Source: Chitinophagaceae bacterium (GTDB lineage Bacteria > Bacteroidota > Bacteroidia > Chitinophagales > Chitinophagaceae). From it: DNA of 8,210 bases. The translations under genes were made by a program, and so were the position numbers. Positions 1 through 7,167 of the stretch are shown one piece after another. The notes below the pieces were generated by a model, which worked only from the letters and a program-made list of their open reading frames with translations, ran no database searches and was not told where the DNA came from. Every line of letters begins with the position of its first letter. The first letter of the stretch is position 1. The DNA lies in the NCBI GenBank assembly GCA_003167015.1, contig PMUF01000085.1:4582-12791 (forward strand), read 5' to 3'.

Positions 1-2927
1 TAGCTCTGCTTGCGCAGGATCCGCGAGATCCCATCCGGCGAAATGCCGGTCCCGGTGTCTTTTACAAAGACCGCCAGGTTCTTGCCGTTCTTTTCTACCC
101 CGATGGCGACTTCTCCTCCACGACGCGTGAATTTGATGGCGTTGTTCACGAGATTGCGCAACACTGTTCGGATGATGTCTTCGTCACCATATACCTGCGT
201 CCCGAACGGGATATAGGTCTCCAGGCGGATTTCCCTGGCAGCCGACATAGCCCTGAAGAGATGACAGATTTCATCAGCAATGTCCTGCAAAGCAAACAAC
301 TTATGTGTCGCCGGAATGCCTTCCATCTGCGTCTTGGACCAGGCAAGCAGGTTATTCAAAAGATCGCCGGTGACAAGCAGATGATCCCCGAGTTCGGTGC
401 CGAATGAGCGGACATCCTGTTCGGACATGGTCGAGTTCTTCATGAGGTCTACTACCGCCTTCATGGTTCCCAGCGGGCCCCGCAAATCATGCGAGATAAT
501 GGAAAAAAGCCTGTCCTTGGTCGCATTCAATTCCTTGAGCTTTTGGGCGCTTTCCCCGATCTCCCTGGTCTTTTCTGCTACCTTTCTCTCCAGGGACCGG
601 TTCTGCGCGGCCATCGTCCTGGTGTATTGCCGAATCGCGGCCAATACCAGGGCCAGCAAGACCACTGCCAGGGAAAGATAGGCCCACCAGCTCCGCCACC
701 AGGGTGGCCGGATCCGAAAGCGTATGGCCACCGGGTCGCCGGTCTTCCCGTAAATATTCCTGGCCCTCGCCCACAGCACATAATCGCCTTCCGATAAATT
801 GACGAATGCCGCTTCATAATCCCGCGTCCATGGCGACCACTTATTGTCGAAGCCATCCAGCCTGTATTGATACTCCAGTTTGTCCGGACTTTCGTAATAA
901 GGTGTGAAGAAGCTGAACCGAAGCTTGGTCCGGGAATAGGGAATCTCCCTCACGGGAGATCCGGCCAAATCGCCACTGAGAATCAGCGAATCGCCCGCCC
1001 AAACCTTATCGGTGTATAGCGGCAGCGAATCATCGTAATACGTCTTTCTGGTCGGATCGTAACTAACCAGTTTTTCGTTGTCATCTATCCACACCTCATC
1101 CGGCCCGGCAATCATCAGCGGCTGGTCCTCTTCCAGCCTTTCCGGCCGTAACGCGCTGGCGGAAGCAGCCAGCTTATAGAAGGGGCTTTCAAAAAAACGA
1201 AAGCTGCCGTCGGGCTGCCGGTGGAGGTAACCAGCCATTTCCCGGTATTTTGCCGTTCCGCCGGTAAAATACATATCGCCGTCGGGGCTTTCTGCCATGG
1301 CATTGATACTCCACCCTGCCGGCAGGTACTGACGGAAGAAAGGGTCGGGAGCAAATCTGTCCTTTGCCTGGTCGTAGCCGTAAATGCCATCCGGCGTAAG
1401 GGCCACGAGTTGGCCATCAGCCAACCGGAACATGCGGTTATTCATTTTCCCCGGGAGTCCCTTCTTTTCGTCGTACAGTTCCTGGCTGATCACGGAGTCC
1501 AGTCCTTCGGTCAACCGAAGACGGTAAATACCCGTGGCGAGATTTCCGGTCCAGAGATTCCCCTCCTCATCATCGGCCAGAAAGCGGATTTCCTCCTCGA
1601 ACCCCCTGATCCTTTTTTTCGACCAGCTGTCGTTGTTATTTTCTAAACGCCAGAGGCCGTCATTGTAAGTTCCCATCAGCAACCGGTCCGGCCTGCCCTG
1701 CCATTCGCATAAGCCATGCACGGAGACCTGGTCGATCATCTTCTTCGCCTTCGTTCCGTCCAGTTCGAAGATTCCCGTCTCATGGGCCACATAAAATTTC
1801 CCGCCAAAATCATAAAAGCCCCAGGTCTCGCCTTCGGTTTGCGGTACAAGCCGGAATTCCTGGTCCTTCCCCAGGACGAAAAGTCCCTTCGTGGTGCCGG
1901 CATACCGCCAGTCGCCATGCCTTCCCAACGAAAGGATACTGCCGTCGATGCCGTTGTTTTTATCGAAAAAAGACAAAGGGCTGCTCGTAATGATCTGGAA
2001 AATATACGTGTCGGTAGCCGTCAGCCAGAGGTTATGATGGTTGTCCTCGAACATCCGGCCCCAGGTGATGTCGGTGCCGAAAACCGCCTTGGAAATAAAA
2101 TTCAACGGGTTGCCTTGCTCATCGATAAACAACATCCCTTTTTCCAAAAGCAAGGCAATAGTGCCGTTTTCAAGGTGCAGGAAACTGCGTATCGGGGAAC
2201 CGTTTAAATAACCCTCGAGCTTCCGGGAGAAGGGCACCAGTTCGCGGCCTGCTCCCGCATCGGGATCGAATAACCAAAGCCTGAATTTTTCATCCCCCAG
2301 CAACAGGGTATTGCCGACAAAGTCTTTTACCATGCGGATAGGCACTCCATTCAATTGCGCCGGCGCCCGGGGGACCCCGAAACCAAGATTGTTGTATGCA
2401 CATAAGCCGCTGTCGGTCTGCAGCCACGGCCGGTTCCGGAACCAGGCCAGGCTGCCGGTGGCTGTCAATATCTTGAACCGCCCCCCGGCATAGATATAGA
2501 TATGCCCTGGCGCATTGAAAAAAACCGTGTCGTTGAAGATGAAGGTTTGCCAGACATTCTTGATATTTCGCAAGGTGTCGGGCAGCAGGTGCATGAGCGA
2601 CCGGTACTGGTATTTGGCGTTTTCGTCCTTTTCAAAATAACCCAGCTCATTGAAGGACCCCACGTATAACCTCTCCCGGGAATCGAAGGCCATCGAAAAA
2701 GCATAGTGTTGCCCGGGCACATCCAGCAGGTCCCATTTTTCCCCATTGAACCTCAATACCCCATCATTATTAGCGACATACATGACTCCTTCCTTATCCT
2801 GGGCAAAACGCCAGTTTTGCCACCCTCCCTGGTAGTCCTCCATCGAGTAGCGCTGCACGAATAGCTGCTGGCCGGAAATGCGGAGCCAGCCAAGACTAAA
2901 AAGCCAGATTGCTACTAATAAGCGCAT
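1..2927 (-). CDS. Propeller/Y_Y_Y sensor histidine kinase, C-terminus cut by window edge
   Basis: Membrane sensor kinase that should detect a periplasmic ligand and autophosphorylate in the cytoplasm. I translated 975 uninterrupted codons from ATG at 2927. Residues 1-19 resemble a signal peptide (cleavage near ISG/QQ). A large periplasmic propeller region follows: residues 46-62 carry the blade-like GVMYVANNDGVLRFNG, and later blades include NLWLTATD and NLWTGNLATGIYRL. A Y_Y_Y domain lies at about 676-742 (YRLDGFDNKW), a membrane helix at about 748-765, then a charged, probably coiled linker ending in EKTREI. The HisKA H-box is SIISHDLRGP with H813; the N-box has N925 and N929; the G1 box is DTGTG from D957. 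The G2 box lies beyond the left edge, probably fewer than 50 residues away judging by the paralog at 7168-8210. No receiver domain is seen. The next gene upstream on this strand is the RteC-like gene, 70 bases away. The ligand and partner regulator are unknown. Confidence 0.93.
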   Translation of the reverse strand, partial: MRLLVAIWLFSLGWLRISGQQLFVQRYSMEDYQGGWQNWRFAQDKEGVMYVANNDGVLRFNGEKWDLLDVPGQHYAFSMAFDSRERLYVGSFNELGYFEKDENAKYQYRSLMHLLPDTLRNIKNVWQTFIFNDTVFFNAPGHIYIYAGGRFKILTATGSLAWFRNRPWLQTDSGLCAYNNLGFGVPRAPAQLNGVPIRMVKDFVGNTLLLGDEKFRLWLFDPDAGAGRELVPFSRKLEGYLNGSPIRSFLHLENGTIALLLEKGMLFIDEQGNPLNFISKAVFGTDITWGRMFEDNHHNLWLTATDTYIFQIITSSPLSFFDKNNGIDGSILSLGRHGDWRYAGTTKGLFVLGKDQEFRLVPQTEGETWGFYDFGGKFYVAHETGIFELDGTKAKKMIDQVSVHGLCEWQGRPDRLLMGTYNDGLWRLENNNDSWSKKRIRGFEEEIRFLADDEEGNLWTGNLATGIYRLRLTEGLDSVISQELYDEKKGLPGKMNNRMFRLADGQLVALTPDGIYGYDQAKDRFAPDPFFRQYLPAGWSINAMAESPDGDMYFTGGTAKYREMAGYLHRQPDGSFRFFESPFYKLAASASALRPERLEEDQPLMIAGPDEVWIDDNEKLVSYDPTRKTYYDDSLPLYTDKVWAGDSLILSGDLAGSPVREIPYSRTKLRFSFFTPYYESPDKLEYQYRLDGFDNKWSPWTRDYEAAFVNLSEGDYVLWARARNIYGKTGDPVAIRFRIRPPWWRSWWAYLSLAVVLLALVLAAIRQYTRTMAAQNRSLERKVAEKTREIGESAQKLKELNATKDRLFSIISHDLRGPLGTMKAVVDLMKNSTMSEQDVRSFGTELGDHLLVTGDLLNNLLAWSKTQMEGIPATHKLFALQDIADEICHLFRAMSAAREIRLETYIPFGTQVYGDEDIIRTVLRNLVNNAIKFTRRGGEVAIGVEKNGKNLAVFVKDTGTGISPDGISRILRKQS

Positions 2928-2997
2928 TACACAGTTTTAACAACTTAAATGTAACTCTATTTTAGGTTCGGGTAGGGAGCCGGATATAAAAAACCCC
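2928..2997. other. 70-base intergenic gap between two minus-strand genes
   Basis: AT-rich spacer between the RteC-like gene and the sensor kinase on the minus strand. Read on that strand, the RteC-like stop is followed at once by GGGG and a run of six T, but I find no convincing stem before it, so I do not call a terminator. Nearer the kinase start (2946-2953) the minus strand reads TACATTTA, one base off the Bacteroidota -7 consensus TAnnTTTG, without a recognisable -33 TTTG. Read-through from the RteC-like gene and a separate promoter for the kinase are both possible. Confidence 0.5.
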
Positions 2998-3498
2998 TCA
3001 GCAATAGCAGGAAAGCAGTTGGGTGAGTCTTTGCTGGACATACTCCAGGTATTTTTCCCTGGCGATGATCCGGGCAGCGAGGCGGCCGGAGGAACTTCCC
3101 GGGGAAGAGAAGTCGGCATCGTATTCCGTCCCCTCTTGGTGATAGCGTTCATGAAAAGCGGCATGTTTAATCAGAAAGTCCTGCGTCCGCCTGAGTTCCC
3201 CCTCCCAAAAGTCCATCACCTCTCCGACACCCTTCGGAAGGAAAAGCTGCGCCGTATACAGCAGAGCGAAATATTCCATCCACGCGGCAAACCTTGGTTG
3301 CTGGGTCTTGAAGAACCAGATCCGTTCCTGCTCGTCGGCAAATACATAATTCTTTGCCGCTTGTAACAGCCTGAAGAGGCCCACATAACTGGCATGAAAG
3401 CTTTGCTCGATCCACTGCCTTTCGGAATAACCCGGTTCGAGCTGCGATCCGATGCGCAACAGCATCTCCCGGTAAAGGAGGCGGCTTTTTCTTTTCAT
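2998..3498 (-). CDS. RteC-like protein, apparently only the N-terminal half
   Basis: A 166-residue protein that resembles the helical first half of the RteC family. The family is named for RteC of the Bacteroides element CTnDOT, a DNA-binding regulator of the element's excision genes. Visible family-like features in order are WFFK followed by PRF (residues 61-70), LPKG (87-90), a helical stretch to about 118, YHQEGTEYDADF (119-130), and a helix LAARIIAREKYLEYV (140-154). Family members as I remember them run above 200 residues and continue into a C-terminal part with a W(T/S)xSK...ELIYAL-type motif. Here the protein stops right after the last helix (stop TGA at 2998-3000) and no such remnant follows. 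I chose ATG at 3498 over an in-frame TTG at 3549 because the extra 17 residues look like leader sequence and match nothing. No transfer or excision genes are nearby. The family call rests on motif pattern and length only. Confidence 0.68.
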   Translation of the reverse strand: MKRKSRLLYREMLLRIGSQLEPGYSERQWIEQSFHASYVGLFRLLQAAKNYVFADEQERIWFFKTQQPRFAAWMEYFALLYTAQLFLPKGVGEVMDFWEGELRRTQDFLIKHAAFHERYHQEGTEYDADFSSPGSSSGRLAARIIAREKYLEYVQQRLTQLLSCYC

Positions 3499-3573
3499 AA
3501 CATTGGAGTTTTTTAGGATGATAACATTAAAGGGAACGATCGATTTCAATCACATTTTCATGGGTACGGATCG

Positions 3574-3637
3574 GGATACTTCGATGGACGGATGGTTTCA
3601 GGGACGAATGGTTTCAGAGACAAATAGTTTCGGGTGG
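3574..3637. repeat. Four degenerate 16-bp tandem repeats upstream of the RteC-like gene
   Basis: Units sit at 3574-3589, 3590-3605, 3606-3621 and 3622-3637 with an exact 16-base period. The two middle units match at 14 of 16 bases and share the core ATGGTTTCAG. The first unit matches the second at 11 of 16, and the last matches it at 9 of 16 (core ATAGTTTCGG). The block lies about 76 to 139 bases upstream of the RteC-like start. A period of roughly one and a half helical turns would place successive units on alternating faces of the DNA. It may be a set of protein-binding sites or simple tandem slippage; there is no spacer structure as in CRISPR. Confidence 0.65.
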
Positions 3638-3761
3638 ATATGACACAGGATATTGGATGAAAAACGGGGCTCGAACACGATATAAAAGTAGTTCCCCATC
3701 CAGGCATGACCTGTAATAATCTTTCTAACCTCCCCTCGGTAATCATGCTAACCCACCCCTC

Positions 3762-3774
3762 ATCCACAGTGGAT
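3762..3774. promoter_or_regulatory. Perfect palindrome ATCCAC-A-GTGGAT, possible operator
   Basis: Six-base arms around a single central A form a perfect inverted repeat in the middle of the divergent intergenic region. This layout is common for dimeric regulator sites. There is no T tract after it, so it is not a terminator. It may also be a chance palindrome. Confidence 0.3.
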
Positions 3775-3886
3775 CATTGGCAGCCCCCCGTCCGCACCCC
3801 GAGGATGAGACAAATTACTACAGGACCGGGTGACGGTGCTTCGTACCTTAGCGGGTTGCGGCCATTGCTCTTCCGGCAGGAGATGG

Positions 3887-3899
3887 TATTCCGGGAATA
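3887..3899. promoter_or_regulatory. Perfect palindrome TATTCC-G-GGAATA, possible operator of the propeller sensor
   Basis: Six-base arms around a central G form a perfect inverted repeat that ends 54 bases before the ATG at 3954. That is a usual distance for an operator or activator site of that gene. Its arm-spacer-arm layout (6-1-6) matches the palindrome at 3762-3774, but the arm sequences differ, so they are unlikely to be two copies of one site. Confidence 0.33.
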
Positions 3900-3953
3900 A
3901 TCGCAGCAGCATAAGGCAGTTCCATAAGTTTTTTTTGCTAGATTTAGCCATTC

Positions 3954-6900
3954 ATGAAATCTTCGTTGACCATAGTATTGGCATTGTTGTTAGCGGTATT
4001 TCATTGCCCGGGCCAGGCCAACGATTATTCCTTCGCCAAACTGGATGTCAGGGACGGTCTGTCCAACAACGAGGTAAGTGCCATTTACAAGGACCACCAG
4101 GGCTTCTTATGGTTTGGCACGATATCCGGCGTCAACCGCTATGACGGTTATACCTGCAAGGTGTTCCGCCATTCCGACCAGGACTCCACCACCATAGAAA
4201 ACGACAATATCACCGGGATCTACGACGGGCCCGGCGGAAAGATATGGATGAGCACCTATGTCGGTATCGATATCTATGATCCATCGACAGAAAGATTTGA
4301 CGGACACCCCGAACGTTTCTTCCGTTCGGCTCAGCTTCCTTGTGGGCTGCGTCTTCTCAATTGCGGCCTCGCCGCCGTCCTTCGGTCACAGGAGGCTTAC
4401 ACCTTCGTTTATGCGGATTCCGGTATCTATGCCTGGACCTCCGGGCATACAGCGTCCTGTATCAGGCCGCCCGCGGACGGGCATGCCGCCCCGGATGATC
4501 CCATCGATGCCGCTGCAAGGGATCTAAAAGGCAATTTGTGGCTTGTACACACCAGCGGGCTCCTCGAACAGTTCGACCCGCTCAGGCGGGTCGTGTTATA
4601 CAGCGCATCTATTTTACCCGGAGGAATTGCCAACCGGTTTAAATATTCTCTGTACATCGACCCCGAAGGCTTACTTTGGTTATGCGCACCCGGATCCTTA
4701 TTAGGTCTTTACCAGTTCGATCCCGGTTCTCATGCCCTCCGGCATTTTTCAAAAAATGGCGGCACAACGGGTTTAACCAGCAATGTGATCAACGCCGTTG
4801 TACAAGACGATTCCGGCCTCATCTGGATCGCCACCGACCAGGGTGGGGTCGACATCCTGGACAAAAGCCGGTCAACTGTACAGTGCCTCCTCGCCAGGGA
4901 AGAACCCGGAAGCCTCGCGCAAAATACCATAGGGACTCTTTATAAGGACGACCTGGGCATCCTTTGGCTCGGAACCTACAAGAAAGGCGTGAACTTCTAT
5001 CATCCCGATTTCGCCCGCTTTCCGTTTTTCCATCACCTGCCGGGCCAGCCCCAAAGCCTTCCTTATAATGATGTGAACCGTTTTGCAGAAGATAACAGCG
5101 GTGATCTCTGGATCGGTACCAACGGAGGCGGACTGATCCGCTTCAACAGGAAGACCAATGCCTTCAGCACCTGGCGGCATAACCCCAGCGATGCCAATAG
5201 CCCCGCCGCGGATGTCATCGTCGGCCTGACCTTCGATAAAAGCGGGAAATTATGGATCGGCTACTACCAGGGTGGCCTGGATTGCTTTGACGGGCACCGC
5301 TACGTTCACTACCGGCACCACGATGCCGATACGGCCAGCCTGGCGGACGATAGGGTCAACTGTATCATGGAGGACGCAGAAGGAAGCCTATGGATAGGCA
5401 CCATGGGCGGCCTCGACCGCTACGACCCGCAAAAAAAACGCTTTTACCATTATAACCCGTCCATCCCGAATTCCGTCAAATCATTTTATATTTCTTCTCT
5501 CGCTCAGGACGTCCGGGGCAATCTTTGGATCGGCACGGCCTACGGTCTCAACGTCCTGCAGAAGGCTACGGGCAGGTTCGTTTATTATCTTCACGAAACG
5601 AACGGCTTGAGTGACAACAATATCAATAGCCTATGGATCGATAGCACCGGACCCATATGGGTGGCCACCAGGCTCGGATTGAATGTGCTAATGCCCGGAA
5701 CCGATACCTTTCGGGTCTTCCTGGTAAAAGATGGCTTGCCGGATAACGCCATTCTTAATGTACTACCCGATAAGCAGGGTCATCTATGGGTCAGCACGGC
5801 CGCCGGCTTGTCGAAAATAACTGTCGTCCGGCAGGCAGGGAATATCGGGATCAATTGCGTGAATTACGATGAAAGCGATGGCTTGCAGGGGCGGGAGTTT
5901 AACTCGTTCGCCGCCTACAGGACCCGCCGGGGCGAGTTGGTCTTCGGAGGAGCGGGTGGGTTCAACCTGTTTGATCCGGCCCGCATCGGCAGCGAGACCC
6001 GGGTCCCCCCGGTGCTGATCACCGGCTTTCAATTGTTCGACAAAGAGATCGATCTGCCATTGTCCATTACCGAAACAAAGCAGGTACAGCTTACTCATGA
6101 TCAAAACGAGTTCTCCCTGGAATTCGCCGCCCTGAGCTTTGTCAATGCAAAGAAAGACCGCTATGCTTACCGTCTGGAAGGCTTTGATACGGGGTGGATC
6201 ATCACCGATGGTCAGAACCGGCGTGCCACCTATTCCAATATCGGTCCCGGCGAATATACCTTCCAGGTGAAAGCTGCGAATAGCGACGGAACGTGGAACA
6301 AAAAGGAAGCGGCCTTGACAATCACCATCAGCCGCTCTTTCTGGACGACACCGCTGGCTTATCTCCTTTATTCCTTGCCGGTGCTTCTCCTGCTTTATGC
6401 CGGGCGCCGCCTGATCATCGCACGAACAAGAGCACGCCAGGCTTTGGCCGGTGAAAGACAGCAAGTCCAGCGTACTCAGGCTTTGTACCAGATGAAGATC
6501 CGGTTCCTCGCAAACGTCAGCAGCGAGTTTCGGGCCCCTTTAGCAATGATCCTGGCACCCGGAGACAACGTCAATGCAAATGTCACCGATCGGGATGACG
6601 GCAACCAATTGTTCCAGATCTCAAGGAATGCCAATAGTTTGCTACACCTCGTCAACCAGCTGCTCGATTTCAGGAAAATGGAGTCTCATGAGCAGAAGCT
6701 CAACAAGACCCCGGGCGACATCGGCCTCTTCGTCCGGGAAACCGCCTACTCTTTTGTCAGTGTGATGGGAAAGGATGACATTGAATTCATTTACAGATCG
6801 GATGTCGATGGGTTGATGTTGATGTTCGACCATGACAGGCTGGAATCCGTCCTCTTTAACCTCCTGTCCAACGCTTTTAAGGCCACCCCCGGCAACGGAA

Positions 6901-7133
6901 CGATCCAGCTGCGGCTGCGTGTGGCCGCCAGGCACGAAAGGATGGTAATGCTGGAAATAGTCTTGCAGGATACCGGTATAGGCATGACGTCGGGACTGGG
7001 ATTAGTCATTACCCGGGAACTCCTGGATCTCCAGGGCGGAAGCATGACCATCGACAACGAGCCTTCCGGAGGAAGATGCTTCACCATTTTATTGCCCCTG
7101 GAATGCCAGCCATTTCTGCCACCCAACGACTGA
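3954..7133 (+). CDS. Propeller/Y_Y_Y sensor with a degenerate (pseudo) histidine kinase core
   Basis: A 1059-residue membrane sensor of the hybrid two-component type. Residues 1-22 form a signal peptide (cleavage near GQA/N). Residues 30-690 carry about 14 Reg_prop-like blade motifs (for example LWFGTISGVNRYDG, LWIGTNGGGLIRF, LWIGTAYGLNVL), consistent with two seven-bladed propellers in the periplasm. A Y_Y_Y domain lies at about 737-795 (YAYRLEGFDTGW) and a membrane helix at about 800-817. The cytoplasmic HisKA-like helices start near 845, but the H-box reads NVSSEFRAPL with S857 where histidine is expected. The second helix (LLHLVNQLLDFRK) and the N-box (N969, N973) are kept. G1 is DTGIG from D1006, but G2 (GLGL, 1014-1017) follows after only three residues, so the ATP lid is missing. 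No receiver or AraC-type HTH follows, although typical hybrid members of this family have both and run to about 1300-1400 residues. Autophosphorylation is not expected. The frame is open throughout, so the gene may be kept as an inactive sensor or be an early stage of decay. Confidence 0.92.
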   Translation: MKSSLTIVLALLLAVFHCPGQANDYSFAKLDVRDGLSNNEVSAIYKDHQGFLWFGTISGVNRYDGYTCKVFRHSDQDSTTIENDNITGIYDGPGGKIWMSTYVGIDIYDPSTERFDGHPERFFRSAQLPCGLRLLNCGLAAVLRSQEAYTFVYADSGIYAWTSGHTASCIRPPADGHAAPDDPIDAAARDLKGNLWLVHTSGLLEQFDPLRRVVLYSASILPGGIANRFKYSLYIDPEGLLWLCAPGSLLGLYQFDPGSHALRHFSKNGGTTGLTSNVINAVVQDDSGLIWIATDQGGVDILDKSRSTVQCLLAREEPGSLAQNTIGTLYKDDLGILWLGTYKKGVNFYHPDFARFPFFHHLPGQPQSLPYNDVNRFAEDNSGDLWIGTNGGGLIRFNRKTNAFSTWRHNPSDANSPAADVIVGLTFDKSGKLWIGYYQGGLDCFDGHRYVHYRHHDADTASLADDRVNCIMEDAEGSLWIGTMGGLDRYDPQKKRFYHYNPSIPNSVKSFYISSLAQDVRGNLWIGTAYGLNVLQKATGRFVYYLHETNGLSDNNINSLWIDSTGPIWVATRLGLNVLMPGTDTFRVFLVKDGLPDNAILNVLPDKQGHLWVSTAAGLSKITVVRQAGNIGINCVNYDESDGLQGREFNSFAAYRTRRGELVFGGAGGFNLFDPARIGSETRVPPVLITGFQLFDKEIDLPLSITETKQVQLTHDQNEFSLEFAALSFVNAKKDRYAYRLEGFDTGWIITDGQNRRATYSNIGPGEYTFQVKAANSDGTWNKKEAALTITISRSFWTTPLAYLLYSLPVLLLLYAGRRLIIARTRARQALAGERQQVQRTQALYQMKIRFLANVSSEFRAPLAMILAPGDNVNANVTDRDDGNQLFQISRNANSLLHLVNQLLDFRKMESHEQKLNKTPGDIGLFVRETAYSFVSVMGKDDIEFIYRSDVDGLMLMFDHDRLESVLFNLLSNAFKATPGNGTIQLRLRVAARHERMVMLEIVLQDTGIGMTSGLGLVITRELLDLQGGSMTIDNEPSGGRCFTILLPLECQPFLPPND

Positions 7134-7141
7134 TCTGACTG

Positions 7142-7159
7142 ATGCGGCGCCCGCCGCAT
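7142..7159. terminator. GC-rich hairpin between convergent genes
   Basis: ATGCGGCG-CC-CGCCGCAT is a perfect 8-bp inverted repeat, which would fold as a 7-bp stem with a four-base loop. It sits in the 34-base gap between the stop of the plus-strand sensor (7133) and the stop of the minus-strand kinase (7168). The position suits a bidirectional terminator. Neither side has a strong T tract, so efficiency is doubtful. Confidence 0.42.
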
Positions 7160-7167
7160 TTGCAACA

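Larger units (their letters stand above)
3499..3953. other. 455-base divergent intergenic regulatory region
   Basis: Separates the minus-strand RteC-like gene from the plus-strand propeller sensor, so it should hold promoters for both. It contains a 16-bp tandem repeat block (3574-3637) near the RteC-like side and two perfect 13-bp palindromes (3762-3774 and 3887-3899) toward the sensor side. The last 30 bases before ATG 3954 are AT-rich with a run of eight T (about 3929-3936). Short open frames occur on both strands, but none shows a recognisable motif or a start signal. No tRNA, riboswitch or insertion-sequence end was seen. Confidence 0.6.

Noticed and set aside
1716..2207. Plus-strand open frame of 163 codons opposite the first kinase
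   Set aside because: The minus strand here encodes an uninterrupted propeller region joined in frame to the kinase, and the plus-strand product has no recognisable features.
1..2927. Frameshift or stop splitting the first kinase, suspected because only short open frames were obvious at first on this strand
   Set aside because: Codon-by-codon translation from 2927 to the left edge gave one continuous frame with all domains in order; it is simply cut by the window edge.
3499..3549. TTG start at 3549 giving the RteC-like protein 17 more residues
   Set aside because: The added residues (mostly hydrophobic and Asn-rich) match nothing in the family and an ATG follows at 3498 directly before a typical Lys/Arg-rich N-terminus.
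3574..3637. CRISPR array
   Set aside because: The units are contiguous, with no unique spacers between them, are only 16 bases long, and no cas gene is in view.
3558..3767. Minus-strand open frame of 69 codons covering the 16-bp repeats
   Set aside because: Its C-terminal part is only the translation of the tandem repeats. A 16-base period shifts frame at every unit, so it does not encode a repeated peptide, and no homology is recognisable.
3706..3900. Plus-strand open frame of 64 codons ahead of the sensor
   Set aside because: No domain pattern, overlaps both palindromes, and has no sign of a start signal.
3939..3946. Bacteroidota -7 promoter element (TAGATTTA) before the sensor gene
   Set aside because: It differs by one base from TAnnTTTG, lies only 7 bases from the ATG, and no -33 TTTG is found at the usual distance.
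3760..3951. Small minus-strand open frame of 63 codons starting with MAKSSKK in the divergent region
   Set aside because: It fills intergenic DNA and has a lysine-rich start, but it has no recognisable motif, its start abuts the sensor gene's own start region, and low-content frames of this size are expected by chance.
5784..6464. Long antisense open frame of 226 codons inside the propeller sensor
   Set aside because: It lies opposite well-supported Reg_prop and Y_Y_Y coding sequence. Codon bias in GC-rich genes commonly leaves such antisense frames open.
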